Below are positions 42,831 to 54,006 of a stretch of 64,000 nt of DNA, piece after piece. The DNA is from Gambelia wislizenii (lineage: Eukaryota; Chordata; Lepidosauria; Squamata; Crotaphytidae): the NCBI GenBank assembly GCA_030847615.1, contig JAUMIR010000003.1, positions 342,440,256 through 342,504,255 of the forward strand. Reading direction: 5' to 3'. Under the pieces are notes generated by a model. The model saw only the letters and a program-made list of their open reading frames with translations. It made no database searches and was not told the DNA's origin. Position numbers and translations under genes: made by a program. How positions within the stretch are numbered: the stretch's first letter is position 1; the number at the start of each line of letters is the position of its first letter.

Positions 42831-43234
42831 CTCTTAGTTAATGCTGAGAACTCTAAGCTCTACTTTTAGGTATCCTGTATTTTTGTTTGGTCACTCAAAC
42901 AAATGCTGTATTTTTGTTTGGTCACATGAATGCAACTGTCCTAACAATTGCACATTTGCATGTCCTACAGAGCTTTTTAAAAACTCCAAGAAAAGCTCCA
43001 AAGGCTTCCTTTCAGAGCTTTATGGTGGATTTGGCTACCCCCCCTTTCTGAATAAGATGTATTGATGCAAATGTCCATTTAAGCAGATCACCTTCTATGT
43101 GATTGCCATTTGAATTATTTTCACTGTTTGGATAGGACCCTAGTTTCTTTCCCTCATGTGAAATGAATCATGTTGTGCTGTCACTGATGCAGTTGAATGT
43201 TTCAATCCAGCTATTATAGCCTTCCACAACCTTG
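42831..43234. other. unassigned sequence
   Basis: Contains a short direct repeat ('tgtatttttgtttggtcac' at 42880 and 42908). Otherwise nothing recognised. Confidence 0.45.
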
Positions 43235-43560
43235 TACCTTCCAAGTATTTTGGACTATGAATCCCAGGCAATACTGCCAATGGCAATCAAGACAACCTTC
43301 ACTGCTATCTTTTCAGCAACCACAGCAACATCTGTAAAATATCTCAGAAATCTGGAAAAGTTTCCTTTTCAGATTACAACCCCAAAAATTCCAGTGGCCA
43401 TGCTGGCTGAGGGGTTCTGTAGTCAAAAAAGTATATTTCCCAAATCATCAGCCTTACCTGTTTGGGATTTGGTTTTGTGGGGTTTTTTTTAAGATATTGG
43501 CTGGAATCCTTTTTGTTAGTCCCAACTAGAGTAGGAACACATAGTGGTTTTGTTCCAGAA
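43235..43560. repeat. family J-like and family I-like scraps
   Basis: 'ttttggactatgaatcccag' (43248) and 'ttccagtggccatgctggct' (43390) look like family J halves about 130 bp apart in opposite orientation. 'tagtcccaactagagtag' (43517) looks like a family I end. Poorly defined. Confidence 0.35.
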
Positions 43561-43718
43561 AGCACATCTAGTATCAGTTAGCTTGAAGGGCTGCATATGC
43601 ATGCGTGTGTTCATACAGACACACTTGTGTACCCATAAGCCAAGTTCCTGTACATTTTAGTGCAGTGTAATATATACCAGCATAGTCATGCTTGATCTGG
43701 AATCACCTGGAATGTGTC

Positions 43719-44150
43719 CAGAGGATGACAACCAAAATGATGGGAGGTCTGGAAGCCATGCCCTATGAGGAACAGGGATCTGGGTATTTTTAGCCTGGGG
43801 AAGAGAAGGTTAAGAGGTGACATGATAGCCATGTTTAAATATTTGAAGGGATGTCATACTGAGGATGGAGCAAGCTTGTTTTCTGCTGCTCCAGAGACTA
43901 GGGCATAGAGCAATGGACTCAAACTACAGGAAAAGAGATTCTACCTAAACATTAAGAAGAACTTCCTGACAGTAAGAGCTGTTCAGCAGTGGAATGCACT
44001 GCCTTGGAGTGTGGTGGAGTCTCCTTCTTTGGAGTTTTTTAAGCAGAGGCTGGATGGCCAACTGTCGGGAGTGTTTTGATTGTGTATTCCTAAAGGGCAG
44101 AGGGTTGGACTAGATGGTCCTTGTGGCCTCTTCCAAATCTGTGATTCTAT
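43719..44150 (+). pseudogene. CR1 3' fragment
   Basis: Starts near 'gtgtccagaggatgacaacc' and contains the CR1 tail ('ggtctggaagccatgcccta', 'gacatgatagccatgtttaa', 'gtaagagctgttcagcagtg'), ending '...gtgattctatgaa'. Small deletions break the frame. It opens directly into the tandem array described next. Confidence 0.9.
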
Positions 44151-44746
44151 GAAACCCTAACACTGCACTCCATGCATCTAATGAAGTGAGCCATAAGATA
44201 CAAAAGCCCATGCTAAAATAAACCTTTTAGTCTTAAAATTGTCGTGTGACTTTGTAGTTTTGTTAAAACAGGCTTAAAATGGCTTTGGAAAGTAAGGCAT
44301 GGAATGTGGTGGAGTCTCCTTTGGAGTTTTTTAAGCAGAGGCTGGATGATCATCTGTCGGGAGTGTTTTGATTGTGTATTCCTAAAGGGCAGAGGGTTGG
44401 ACTAGATGGTCCTTGTGGCCTCTTCCAAATCTGTGATTCTATGAAACCCTAGCACTGCACTCCATGCATCTAATGAAGTGAGCCATAAGCCACAAAAGCC
44501 CATGCTAAAATAAACCTTTTAGTCTTAAAATTGTCATGTGACTTCGTAGTTTTGTTAAAACAGGCTTAAAATGGCTTCGGAAAGTAAGGCATGGAGTGTG
44601 GTGGAGTCTCCTTCTTTGGAGGTTTTTAAGCAGAGGCTAGATAGCCATCTGTCAGGAATGCTTTGATTGTGTATTCCTGCAGGGCAGGGGGTTGGACTAG
44701 ATGGCTCTTGTGGTCTCTTCCAACTCTATGATTCTATGATCTCACA
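44011..44746 (+). repeat. ~293-bp tandem array of CR1 3' end plus tail repeat
   Basis: The phrase 'gtggtggagtctcc' occurs at 44011, 44306 and 44598, giving periods of 295 and 292. Each unit consists of the last ~140 bp of CR1, then the 'ccctaacactgcactccatg' tail repeat to '...ggaaagtaaggcatgga'. The third unit ends at the CR1 terminus (about 44739). The first two units carry the 'gtgattctatgaaaccctag' type junction, while the third has 'aactctatgattctatga' and no tail repeat. Unequal exchange between copies explains this. Confidence 0.92.
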
Positions 44747-46230
44747 TTCTCACACCCAGGCACCATGGAGTTGAGCTCCCCCATTGCAAAATGGTCAAAT
44801 AGCTCTCTACCCACCAAGGTAAGTGAGAGAGAGGGCTGTGCATGTGATTTATGAAACAATTGGCTGCAGCAGGGACCACATCTGTACATCCTCAGAAAAA
44901 GCACAGCTTGTGCAAGTATTTTTCTGTAGCCTAGTGTCCCAACAGGATTTCAGCCACAAACTCACACTAATCTCAACATGGAGCAATAGGGAGGGTTGGA
45001 ACTTCTCTCTTAGCCTGCTGAGATCTCAGGATTGGTCAGTGTGAGTATGTATCTGGGTAGATCAAAGCTTCTCTCATTCCCACTTGCAGTGGGAAAACAG
45101 TACTCTGCTGTCACCATGGATTAGCTGAGCTGCAGGGACAGATTAACTGGATCCCTCCAGTTTTGGGAATGACCAAAAGCCACAGGCCATGCACCCCTGT
45201 TTACAGGTAGTCCTACCAAATCACAAGCCCTAACATTATGATTGCTGCTCTTAGAAACTACCCATTTAGGGTCGCCATTATTTGTAAAACAGGAGAACTG
45301 TAATGTAATGTGAAACAGGAGAATTAAAGTACGATAATATGAAAGTATGTAAAACAAAACAATCCAAAAAAATAATGGAATAGGAGGAGGATGAGAAGAA
45401 AATATCTTGTAGAGAATGAAATGGAAACACTGGAGCATTTGAAACAGGCAGACAGAAAAAGGAATTTAACTTAAGTGTAATCACAGCACATGTGTGGTCC
45501 CAATATTTCTGGGATAAATTCTTCTGGGGCTGCATCAGAGCTGTGTCAGGGTGCATTATTTCTCTTTCAGGGAACCCTACCAGCTGCCATCTGTCATCAC
45601 CAGTATGCTATTAACCTAGCTTTTCTTTTTCTTTCTTACAAATCTCACCATTATTACGTTTCTCCAGAAAGGAAAGAAAAGGACTATTCATGTCTGGTGG
45701 CAGGATTGTTGTGGGGGGGGGGTTAATTGAAGTCAGTCATGTTCTTTTTGTTTGTTTGCTTACTATGATACTAAGCATGTTATAGTGTTTCCGTTGCATC
45801 TTATACACTGTCATGAATTCTTCACTGTATCAGAGTTGGGGGGAAACCTGCACAAAGTATACACATGGCATCCTACCAGTACTGAGAATAATCTCAAGGC
45901 TGCCCTGGGATTTCCCTGGTATTTGTTATATTTCTGTATCAGCTTTGCACGATCAAAGCAAGAACATGGGGATGAATCTATTTTTGGCAGGAATGACACT
46001 GACATCCTCACTGGCATGCATCATTTTAGCACTATGATTGCATCCTTCTTAAATTCAAGGGAAGGGAACATCTGTCAGTTTCAGTTTCTTTTGTGTTCAT
46101 TTTTTTAAAGTGCTTTCCACCCTGTTTATGAAGACATTTGCATAGCTGGGGGCAATTCTCATCAAAAAGAAATTGAATTCATTTTTGAGCCACCCCTACT
46201 CAGGGCACACTACAATAGTGGCCTGATGCA
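44747..46230. other. unassigned sequence
   Basis: About 1.5 kb of plain DNA. Open frames (for example 45121-45438 and 45752-46108) have no known motif. No repeat boundary seen apart from a poly(G) run at 45713-45722. Confidence 0.4.
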
Positions 46231-46235
46231 GATAA

Positions 46236-46457
46236 GGGTACATCTGCACTGTAGAAATAATGCAGTTTGACACCACTTTAAGTACTGTAGCTCCATCCTA
46301 TGGAATCCTGGGATTGGTAGTTTTGGAAGGTCTTTAGCCTTCTCTGCCAAAGCATGCTGGTGCCTCACAAAACTACAAATACCAGGATTCTGGAGGATGG
46401 AACCATGGTAGTTAAAGTGGTGTCAAACTGCATTATTTCTACAGTCTAGATATACCC
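46236..46457. mobile_element. palindromic MITE, family D copy 4
   Basis: Ends 'gggtacatctgcactgtag' and '...acagtctagatataccc' are inverted. The long arms 'aaataatgcagtttgacacc' and 'ggtgtcaaactgcattattt' are nearly perfect. About 222 bp. The best-preserved family D copy. Confidence 0.9.
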
Positions 46458-47195
46458 TAGGTGGTCAGGTTATTGCCTTCAGCGGTCTGGTCAACAGATA
46501 CAGTGTAGCCTGAAGGAATAAGGGTTCCCTTGAGAAAAGGAAGTGTTCCCCTTCATTTCCTTCTACAGCCAAACTATGAAGGAGGAGAGTGAAAAGATTT
46601 CTGAACTTCCCTCCCTTGTTTGTTACATTTTTTTTTTCTCGTTGGCCTTGGCTTCATTATTTCCATAGCAAATTGTTCAGGAACCCAAGGCTCTGGTGAT
46701 ATTCTTGGGTTCCTGCTACCCTTGGCATACTTTACTACATACGGACCCCCAGAGGAGGGGGGATAAAGTATGAAGGGCTTTCCAGTGGCATCTCCACAGA
46801 TAGTAAACATCTCTCACATCAGTGGTGGGGGTATTTCTTAATCACCAAAATTGCGAAGAAATAGGGCCAACCATACTGAGAGCTTCAATTAAAAAGAAGC
46901 TCATGTACATATTACCTGAGATTTATATTAAAAAAAACCAAATTTATTCAGTTAGTGATCTGTGCACCTATTAATTAAAGCATGATGGTCTTTCCATTTC
47001 TTGTCATTGTGGAGGGGGGGGGGCTACAAGCATCAGGTTCAGAAGGGAAGGTTGATGTTCTTTTTCATGTTATCCACACATAAATATGCATGACTAAAAA
47101 TGTGCCTGTTCAAAAATGTTTCACAAACATCATTTATTAATGGGAGAATGTGGTGTTCAGTGTGTTAAAATGCACATGATATGAACAGTGCACAC
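46458..47195. other. unassigned sequence
   Basis: AT-rich with poly(T) and poly(G) runs. Nothing recognised. Confidence 0.35.
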
Positions 47196-47198
47196 CAA

Positions 47199-47774
47199 AG
47201 ACTTTATCAGACCACCACCACCACCCCTTAACATTTTTTTGCTGGCATAAATTGTGTCAATTTTATGCCGGCAAAAGAACCCCCACTACAGACTTACCTT
47301 GAGAAGCATCCACGAGGCTTCCCCAGCAGTAATGGAGCACAAACAGAGCTCTGTTTATTTCTGGGGTTGAAATCTCACTGAATCTCACAAGAAGACGCTA
47401 GCGTGGGAAATTTAAAAATAAAAGCCAAACACACACACACACACAAAGAGTTCACACAAGCACAAAAAGACACTTTAAAAGTCCCAAGTACATGGGAAGG
47501 GGTGTCATAAAAAGAGTGTCCCCTACCTGGCTGTCATGATCTGACCCTGAAGTGTTTACCCATTGATGCTGTATTCACATGAGCACAATGGTGCAAGGAT
47601 TCAAGTGCCAGCAACAAATTGCCATGGGAGATCAATTGACAGCTTGGGCCATCAAAAAGGAATGGGTTTTTCACATTATATGATCATGAAAGGGTGATGT
47701 TGTCTGGTATGCACGCCCTTTCATGATCATTAGGCATCCTTATGATGCCATATTTGCCTGGTTTGATGAAGTCC
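47199..47774. mobile_element. family A MITE with 3-bp target duplication
   Basis: Ends 'agactttatcagacc' and '...gtttgatgaagtcc' are inverted. The flanks 'caa' at 47196-47198 and 47775-47777 agree. The interior has the family blocks 'ttatgccggcaaaagaac', (AC)n at 47429, 'gacagcttgggccatc' and 'gatgttgtctggtatgcacg'. 576 bp, no transposase. Confidence 0.88.
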
Positions 47775-47889
47775 CAAAAATATGTATCAATTTCTCTATA
47801 AGAAGAAGAAAAGTTTTTCCAATCCAACACAAAACTTAAAACTGACAAGAATGTTAATGGGATCTTGAGAAACACAACAAAAAATGAAA

Positions 47890-48150
47890 CCATAGAATCA
47901 CAGAATTGTAGAGTTGGAAGAGACCACAAGGGCCATCCAGTCCAACCCCCTGCCACGCAGGAAATCATGATCAAAGCATCCCTGACAGATGGCCATCCAG
48001 CCTCTGTTTAAAGACCTGTAAGGAAGGAGACCTTACCACGCTCTGAGGGACTGTGTTTCGCTGCTGAACAGCTCTTACTGTCAGAAAGTTCCTCCTAATG
48101 TTGAGGTGGAAACTCTGTTCCTGGAGCTTGCATCCATTGCTCTGTGTTTG
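47890..48150 (-). pseudogene. CR1 3' fragment
   Basis: Minus strand: terminal 'agaatcacagaattgtagag' complement of the CR1 end, then the tail reading '[17 protein letters not shown]' and 'SPSLQVFKQRLDGHLSGML'. Truncated near 48150. Close in sequence to the large CR1 at 38.8-42.8 kb. Confidence 0.9.
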
Positions 48151-48234
48151 CACATCCCTACAGAGTGAAGTGGCCTCTTCAGGCAGTTGATGTGGGATGC
48201 CATGAAACGGCAGCAAAAAGCAAGTTATTTGATA

Positions 48235-48486
48235 CAGTAGGACCCTCTTATCTGCTGGGGATTGGTTCAGGTGGAGCGTGGATACGGAAAACCATGGATA
48301 ATAGTGAACACCATTTAAAATAATGTGATGTCCGGTTTAAAATACCATAGAGTTGCCTTGGAGAACCTAGGAAATGGTTAGAGAGGACACATTTTCTATG
48401 AAGACTCTATGGTAGGTGTTCTGTTTTGTGTCCTGTGGACAAATGAATCAGTGGATAATTAATCAGTGGATATGGGGGTCCTACTG
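48235..48486. mobile_element. TA-flanked MITE, copy K2
   Basis: Ends 'cagtaggaccctcttatctg' and '...gatatgggggtcctactg' are inverted, with TA on both sides (48233-48234, 48487-48488). The inner pair 'taccatagagttgcc' and 'aagactctatggta' also pairs. Same family as 5337-5601. Confidence 0.88.
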
Positions 48487-48488
48487 TA

Positions 48489-48997
48489 TTAGTCCCAGAG
48501 ATGGGCTTGAGGGCATTTCTACCACAAGTAACAAAAATTATCAGATGCCAAAATAACTTGACCAGTTTGGAGCATTATGCACCTTAGCATGCAGAGTGGC
48601 ACCGATTCCTACTTCAAGCATCAAAATGTTTTGGGGTGGCCCTAAGAAGAAACATAGAGCCTTTTCAGATGAGGAGGGGAAATCTCTGAAAGTCCCTAAT
48701 TTTCTTCCTGTACAAAACAATTTTATTTTGGAGATCCACATGACATTTTCTTCATCCCAAAGTATTACCTGAGAGCTCCTGGGATGATCAAGGACTTTTG
48801 CTTCCTACTTCCTAGATCAGTTTAATTAACCCAATATTTTCCAAAATGAAATGTCTGAATACTTGACTGTCTGTTTTTATTATTCTGAAACTAGCCAGTA
48901 AAACATAGCAATTGTTTCCAGGAAACAGATTCTACAGAGATCAAGTAAGGGAAAAAGGAATGTCAGCTCTAAAAAAAAATGATTCTAATGTGTAACT
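48489..48997. other. unassigned sequence
   Basis: Nothing recognised. Confidence 0.35.
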
Positions 48998-49008
48998 AGT
49001 TTAATATT

Positions 49009-49675
49009 TTGACGGGTCTGGCATGGGAGACCCTACCAGTGGCTATTATGCCACCGCCAGCATAGCTCAAAACATCATTAGGGTACGCAAGCCTCTCTCC
49101 CACGACAAGGGGGCGTCTGACAAAGAGCATCAAAGGGCAGGATGGGCTCTCTAGCCTTGTGGCAACCATCCTAGGAGAAGGAAAACTCTAATCCCAAACC
49201 CGGGCAGATGGTGCTCGTCCAACCCTGTAAGGTCAACCATCTAAGAGAAGGAAACTCTAATCAAACCTACGGCCCGAGGACCTCACTGCCACGTCCATGC
49301 TTGCAAGGCCACGGCAGATGAATCTCTGGTTTAAAGGGTGAGGCCAGTTCTGTGCACGCTGCGCTCCACCAGAAAAATCCATTGCACAGGCTCGAAGGAC
49401 AAATCCATTTCCAAAAAAGCCCTGTAGCGACTGGCGAGGGACGAAACCAGCAGGTGTAAAGATGCACTGGAAGCCGCAGCCCCAACCCTGCATGCAGGCG
49501 GTTCAGGACACAGAAAGAATCACAACCCAAAAACATCACCCAAGGAGACCTTCTGCTGTGCTTTTTGCAACCGGACTTGTTTATCTCGGATTGGCCTTTT
49601 TAGTCATCAGCGCGCTTGCAGAAAGCGCGGGATGAGTCCTTCCTGAATCTTCGTTTGCGAAGAAAAGCCAGAGAG
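49009..49675 (+). mobile_element. internally deleted derivative of the (GA)n-tailed LINE, with 11-bp target duplication
   Basis: An 11-bp direct repeat, agtttaatatt, flanks the insert (48998-49008 and 49676-49686). The last ~165 bp (from about 49509) is the 3' end of the unclassified LINE ('cacccaaggagaccttctgc', 'cagcgcgcttgcagaaagcg', 'agccagagagag'). The first ~500 bp is different and GC-richer, beginning 'tgacgggtctggcatgggag'. It includes a short internal repeat ('gagaaggaaa.ctctaat' at about 49174 and 49238). This may be the LINE's 5' end joined to its 3' end, or a SINE using the LINE tail. Non-coding. Confidence 0.8.
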
Positions 49676-49707
49676 AGTTTAATATTGCTAAAGCATTTTA
49701 GCACAAT

Positions 49708-50329
49708 GGACCTTATCAGATGAGCATCTAAAAATGCTGTAATTCCATGAATGAGGATAGTGGAAACATTGTGGGATTATTACACTTACTATCACATGTT
49801 GCTGTAATCACACACAAGAACCGCTATGGAATTATCGCATGACAACTAGTGGTGCTTTAAGAATGGGAGTTTAGTTCCTTGATTTAGCATGGGCAAGATT
49901 TCAGCAGTTCTTGTGAGAATACATGAGCATGCTTAAAACATCAAAAAAAACCTTAATTAACAAAGTAAATGAACACACAATCACTGAAACAAACCTTAAA
50001 ATGTGGAAACTAAATGGGACAGCCCATAAAAAGAGCACCCTGTGCTTCATTTTTGCATTCTAACCTGGAGGTTTTCTCACTGAGGACCACCCAGTCACAC
50101 TGTAATCTTGCGATTACAATGGGATGTGGTTTCGCTTGCCCTCAATACTGTGAAAAAAGCACTATTGATGATCTATTGACAGTTTGTCCCATCAATTAGA
50201 AGCAATGCCTTCTTCACAGCTGGGGCATGTAGTAACCATGCAAAGACAACTACATCATGCGATAGCCGCACCTGTTCACTCTACCATGATGTCGTAATCC
50301 ATGATTTTTGCTACATCTGATCAAGTCCC
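49708..50329 (+). mobile_element. family C MITE, complete
   Basis: Ends 'ggaccttatcagatgag' and '...tacatctgatcaagtcc' are inverted. 622 bp, interior as in 29792-30235 and the complement of 23923-24585. Flanks 'aat' and 'cat' differ at one base. No transposase. Confidence 0.85.
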
Positions 50330-51140
50330 ATAACTCTGGAATAATAAAGAAGGCTCACTGGAAATGGGTAAAAATGTTGTGTTCCTGAATTCCTGAAATG
50401 TTGTGTGAGTCTAGATGTGATATGTCAACAAGGGAAGGAAGAGGAGGACAGACATAAGGAATGGCGATGAAAGAGTTTGAATGCAAACCGCAGGATAAGC
50501 ATGTAAAATCAAAACAAAAAGCATGGAAAGTCTCAGTATTTCCAGAGAGTCCCCCCCGCCCGCTTTCTGAACAAATCCATAATCCCTTATACAAATGGAT
50601 GAGTTGCAAATTTGATTTCTGAGAAGTTTTCCACAAGGAACTAGTTCAATAAAAGAGAGTTGCTGAGTGAATGGATAGCCATACACATTTTTGCTGGACC
50701 ACCAGAGAACAATGCACTGTAAACTTTACTTTCGACCTTCTAGTTATTAGGACCTTCTAGTTTTGAGTGTTTCCAATCTTTCTTTTGCTTACCATAACAG
50801 TTCCCTAATGGCAAACGTAGTAAGTTTTTGGCATACCGTAACACTGAAATACTAAAATTATACTACCTCTCATATGTGTTGCGCCTCATAAATACAGCAT
50901 TCCATTTTTGCGGACACCAAAATGGGTGTTTCATAAAGCATCGTAAACAATTTAATTCGTAATGAAATAAACCTACTGAATTACCTTGGATTTAAAGTCT
51001 GTGCTTGCAGCTGCAGGGGAAGAGAGGTTTGGAAAGGTTGTAAGGCAGAACAATAGCTTTCCCTCCTTAATTTTGGAGTGTTTGGGGCCTACACTGAAAT
51101 ACCTAGATGATCCCAATCACAAATTGGGTGCGTGGAAACA
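50330..51140. other. unassigned sequence
   Basis: Includes a direct repeat 'accttctagtt' (50736 and 50751). Nothing else recognised. Confidence 0.4.
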
Positions 51141-51144
51141 AAGC

Positions 51145-51232
51145 GTGGAAAAGTTACATTTTTGGACAGCCAGAATTCCCCAGCCAGCCTGGTGAATTCA
51201 GAGAGCCATAGCCCAAATATTTAACTTTCCAT
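51145..51232. mobile_element. family J MITE, complete
   Basis: Left 'agcgtggaaaagttacattt' and right 'aaatatttaactttccatgct' are inverted, with 'gccagaattccccagccagc' in the middle. About 88 bp. A minimal palindromic element. Confidence 0.8.
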
Positions 51233-51445
51233 GCTCTGGTTCTTTTGTGGCCACCAGGTATATTTCCATACCCCCTGCCCCAATATTTAACAGATGAAAA
51301 CTAGGAGACATGTGGCAAAGCAACATCAGAGTGTGGTCATTAATGAGGAAGAACTCAGCAGCTAGGGGAGACTACAACACTTTGCTTTTGCTTGAGCTTT
51401 GTAGCAAGAGCAGGATTCTACCAGATCCTCTCCTCTTCCCTCTGC

Positions 51446-51456
51446 TGAATTAATAT

Positions 51457-51487
<31 letters not shown>

Positions 51488-51550
51488 TACCCCACCCCTC
51501 TGCTAAAAACAATCGGGGTGGCTTCCAACAATTTAAACATTGTAATAATG
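51446..51550 (-). repeat. L2-type LINE 3' end with (TTTA)n
   Basis: (TTTA)n at about 51447-51487 followed by 'taccccacccctctgctaaa' and 'cggggtggcttccaaca' is the complement of a reptilian L2 3' end, which ends in an (AAAT)n tail. Confidence 0.65.
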
Positions 51551-51671
51551 ACGAAAAGCACCACCCACCCACAATTGTGTGCATACTACTTTTGCACTTT
51601 GAACTCAGTTTGCAGAAATGAAAGTAAGCTGAGAATGAAGGGGGAAGGAGGAAGAGGAGGAGAGAAACTAG

Positions 51672-52177
51672 GGACTTTATCAAATGTGGCAAATATGGTG
51701 TCATAACAATGCCTAATGAATGTGAAAGGGTGCGCATACCAGACGACATCGCCCTTTTGTGATCATATATTGTGAAAAACCCGTTCCTTTTTATTGATGG
51801 TCCAAGCTGTCAATTGATCTCCCATGGCGATTTGTTGCCGTCTTCCGGGTGAGATCACGACAGCCAGGTAGGGGACATTCTTTTTATGAACCTCCCGGGT
51901 ATACTTGGGACTTTTAAAATGTGTTTCTGTGCTTGTGTCTATGCTTTATGTCTTTGCTTTAATTTTTGAATTTACAGTGCTTGCATCTTCTCCCAAAAAT
52001 TGCCGAGATTTGGAACCCGGAAGTAAATGGAGCTCCGTTCATCCTCTGTTACTGCTAGGACTGCCTTCCTGACACTGCTGGAGGTCAGTCTGATAAAGGG
52101 GGTTCTTTTGCCAGCATAAAAACATTTCAAAATATGCTGGCAAAGGAATGTTTCTAAAGGGTGGTCTGATTAAGGAG
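51672..52177. mobile_element. family A MITE
   Basis: Left 'ggactttatcaaatgtgg' and right '...ggtctgattaaggag' are inverted though diverged. The interior is collinear with other family A copies but in the reverse order to those at 34761 and 47199 ('gacgacatcgcccttttg' at the left, 'gccagcataaaaacattt' at the right). A family B MITE begins at its right edge. Confidence 0.8.
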
Positions 52178-52396
52178 ATTTTCACACTACACTGTTATAG
52201 TGTTACTATTCCACTTTAACTGCTCTGTCTTCCTCCTGTGGAATTCTGGGGTTTGTAGTTTAGTGAGGCCTAAGAGCTCTCTGGCTGAGAGTTGTAAATG
52301 CCCCTCCGTAAACTGCAAATCCCAGGATTCCACAGGAGGCAGCCATAGCAAATAAAGTGGAATAGTAACACTATAACAATGTAGTGTGAAAATCTC
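52175..52396. mobile_element. palindromic MITE, family B copy 1
   Basis: Arms of about 42 bp: 'gattttcacactacactg', 'ttatagtgttactattcc' and the complement '...gaatagtaacactataac', 'gtagtgtgaaaatctc' are nearly perfect. The core has 'aatcccaggattccacagg'. 222 bp, no coding capacity. Confidence 0.9.
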
Positions 52397-52558
52397 TAAA
52401 GTTCTAGGACATTTTAAAAGCTACTGAAAAAGTGAGATGACAGAGGATTAATTGGTACCATCCCTGCTAAATTCAGACAGTCATAAAGTATGCATTTTGT
52501 TTACTTAATTATGAACAAAATACCCCATCCCTTGCAGCATCTTGCATCTCACTAAGAG

Positions 52559-52776
52559 GTTTATCACACGAGGGAGGGGAAGCAGTAGTAAAGCCCAATA
52601 AGAGCGCATCCTGCCTTGCCATATTGCACGATGTCAGCATGCTTCAGCTGTTCTTCCATTCTGGCCCTTTGGGAGACAGTGGTAAATGTGAGTCTTTTTC
52701 CAGTTAGTGGGATAAGGCAAAGCAGGAGGCACTATTACTGGGCTTTACTACCTCTTCCCTTCCCTCTTGCAATAAG
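52559..52776. mobile_element. MITE, family E copy 2
   Basis: Left 'ggtttatcacacgaggga' and right 'tccctcttgcaataagc' are inverted. Inner blocks 'gtagtaaagcccaataag' and 'ttactgggctttactacc' pair. About 218 bp. Sister of 60445-60778, but without its extra hairpin. Confidence 0.85.
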
Positions 52777-52782
52777 CTACTA

Positions 52783-53389
52783 AGGACTTTATCACACTAC
52801 AGACTTTATCAGACCAGGAAAATATGGCATCATAATGAGGCTTAATTAACATAAAAGGACACGCATATCAAATGACATCATCCTTTCATAATTTTGTACT
52901 GTTCAAAAGCCATTCCTTTTTATTGGCAGTCCAAGCCATCAATAGATTTCCTGTGGTACTTTTTTGCCAGCATTGCTGGTGTTTGAAACATTGCACCATT
53001 GCACTCACGTGAACACAGCGTCAATGACAGAACACTTCCGGGTGAGATCGGGACAGCCAGGTAGGGGACACTCTTTTTAAGAACCTCCCCGGTTTACTTG
53101 TAAGCTGTAAAGTGTGTTTCTGTGCTTGTGTGTACGTTTTAAGTCTTTGTCTCACTTAATTTTTTGAATTTGCCACACTCACCTCTTCTTATGAGAATTG
53201 GTGAGATCTCAGACCAGGAAGTAAACAGAGCTCTGTTCCTGCTCCATTTATGCTGGGGCTGCCTCTTTAAGATAGGTCTGATAAAGGAGGTTCTTTTGCC
53301 AGCACAAAAACGGTTCAAAATATGCCAACAAAAGAACATTTCTGGAAGGTGGTCTGACAAACTCCTACACTGTTATAGTACTATTATAT
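52783..53389. mobile_element. family B MITE left end, opened by a family A MITE
   Basis: 'aggactttatcacactac' (52783-52800) and 'actgttatagtactatta' (from 53369) are the left arm of a family B element. The join matches copy 52175 when the insert is removed. The right arm is missing because a LINE end starts at about 53390. Confidence 0.75.
52801..53365. mobile_element. family A MITE with 3-bp target duplication, nested in family B
   Basis: Ends 'agactttatcagaccagg' and '...ggtctgacaaactcc' are inverted. 'tac' occurs at 52798-52800 and 53366-53368. Removing insert and one 'tac' restores the family B arm exactly. This makes a clean 3-bp duplication and the best evidence for how family A inserts. 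565 bp, no transposase. Confidence 0.92.
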
Positions 53390-53942
53390 CGCTGTATATG
53401 CCCAATCCTAAATATACACTGGACTGACTATGTGACGAATGTTGCTGTCCTTGAGCAAGCAAGGATCACCAGCATTGAGGCCATGATATTGAGAACACAG
53501 ATGCACTGGGCAGGGCACATTTCTAGGATGGAGGAACATTGCCTCCCAAAAATAGTACTCTATGGTGAACTCGCCACGGGTCAGCGTTAAGAGGGGCGCT
53601 CCAAAAAAGCAATACAAGTACTCCCTGAAACAACATCTGAGGCCCAGCCAAATTGATCACCAACAATGGTCCGTCCTGGCCTCACATTGGGAGGCATGGA
53701 GACGCACTATCCACAATGCTGCAGCCTTATTTGAGAACTCACGCTGAACAAGTATTGAAGAGAAACGACAATGCAGAAAGAATCACAACCCAGAAACATC
53801 ACCCAAGGAGACCTTCTGCTGTGCTTTCTGCAACCGGACTTGTTTATCTCAGATTGGCCTTTTTAGTCATCAGCGCGCTTTCAGAAAGCGCAGGATGAGT
53901 CCTTCCTGAATCTTCGTTTGTGAAAAAAAGCCAGAGAGAGAG
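53390..53942 (+). pseudogene. unclassified (GA)n-tailed LINE, 3' end, copy 5
   Basis: Begins 'cgctgtatatgcccaatcct', then encodes 'VLEQARITSIEAMILRTQMH', 'AGHISRMEEHCLPKIVLYGE', a shift, then 'RGAPKKQYKYSLKQHLRPSQ', 'ENSR' and, in another frame, the finger region 'FCCAFCNRTC'. The 3' terminus is '...agccagagagagag'. No clear target duplication. The left edge cuts a family B MITE. Confidence 0.88.
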
Positions 53943-54006
53943 AAGGAGGTATTTGCTAATTCCTTCGTGGGCACCTCAGCAATGAATCATCCAACCAAAT
54001 AATCAA

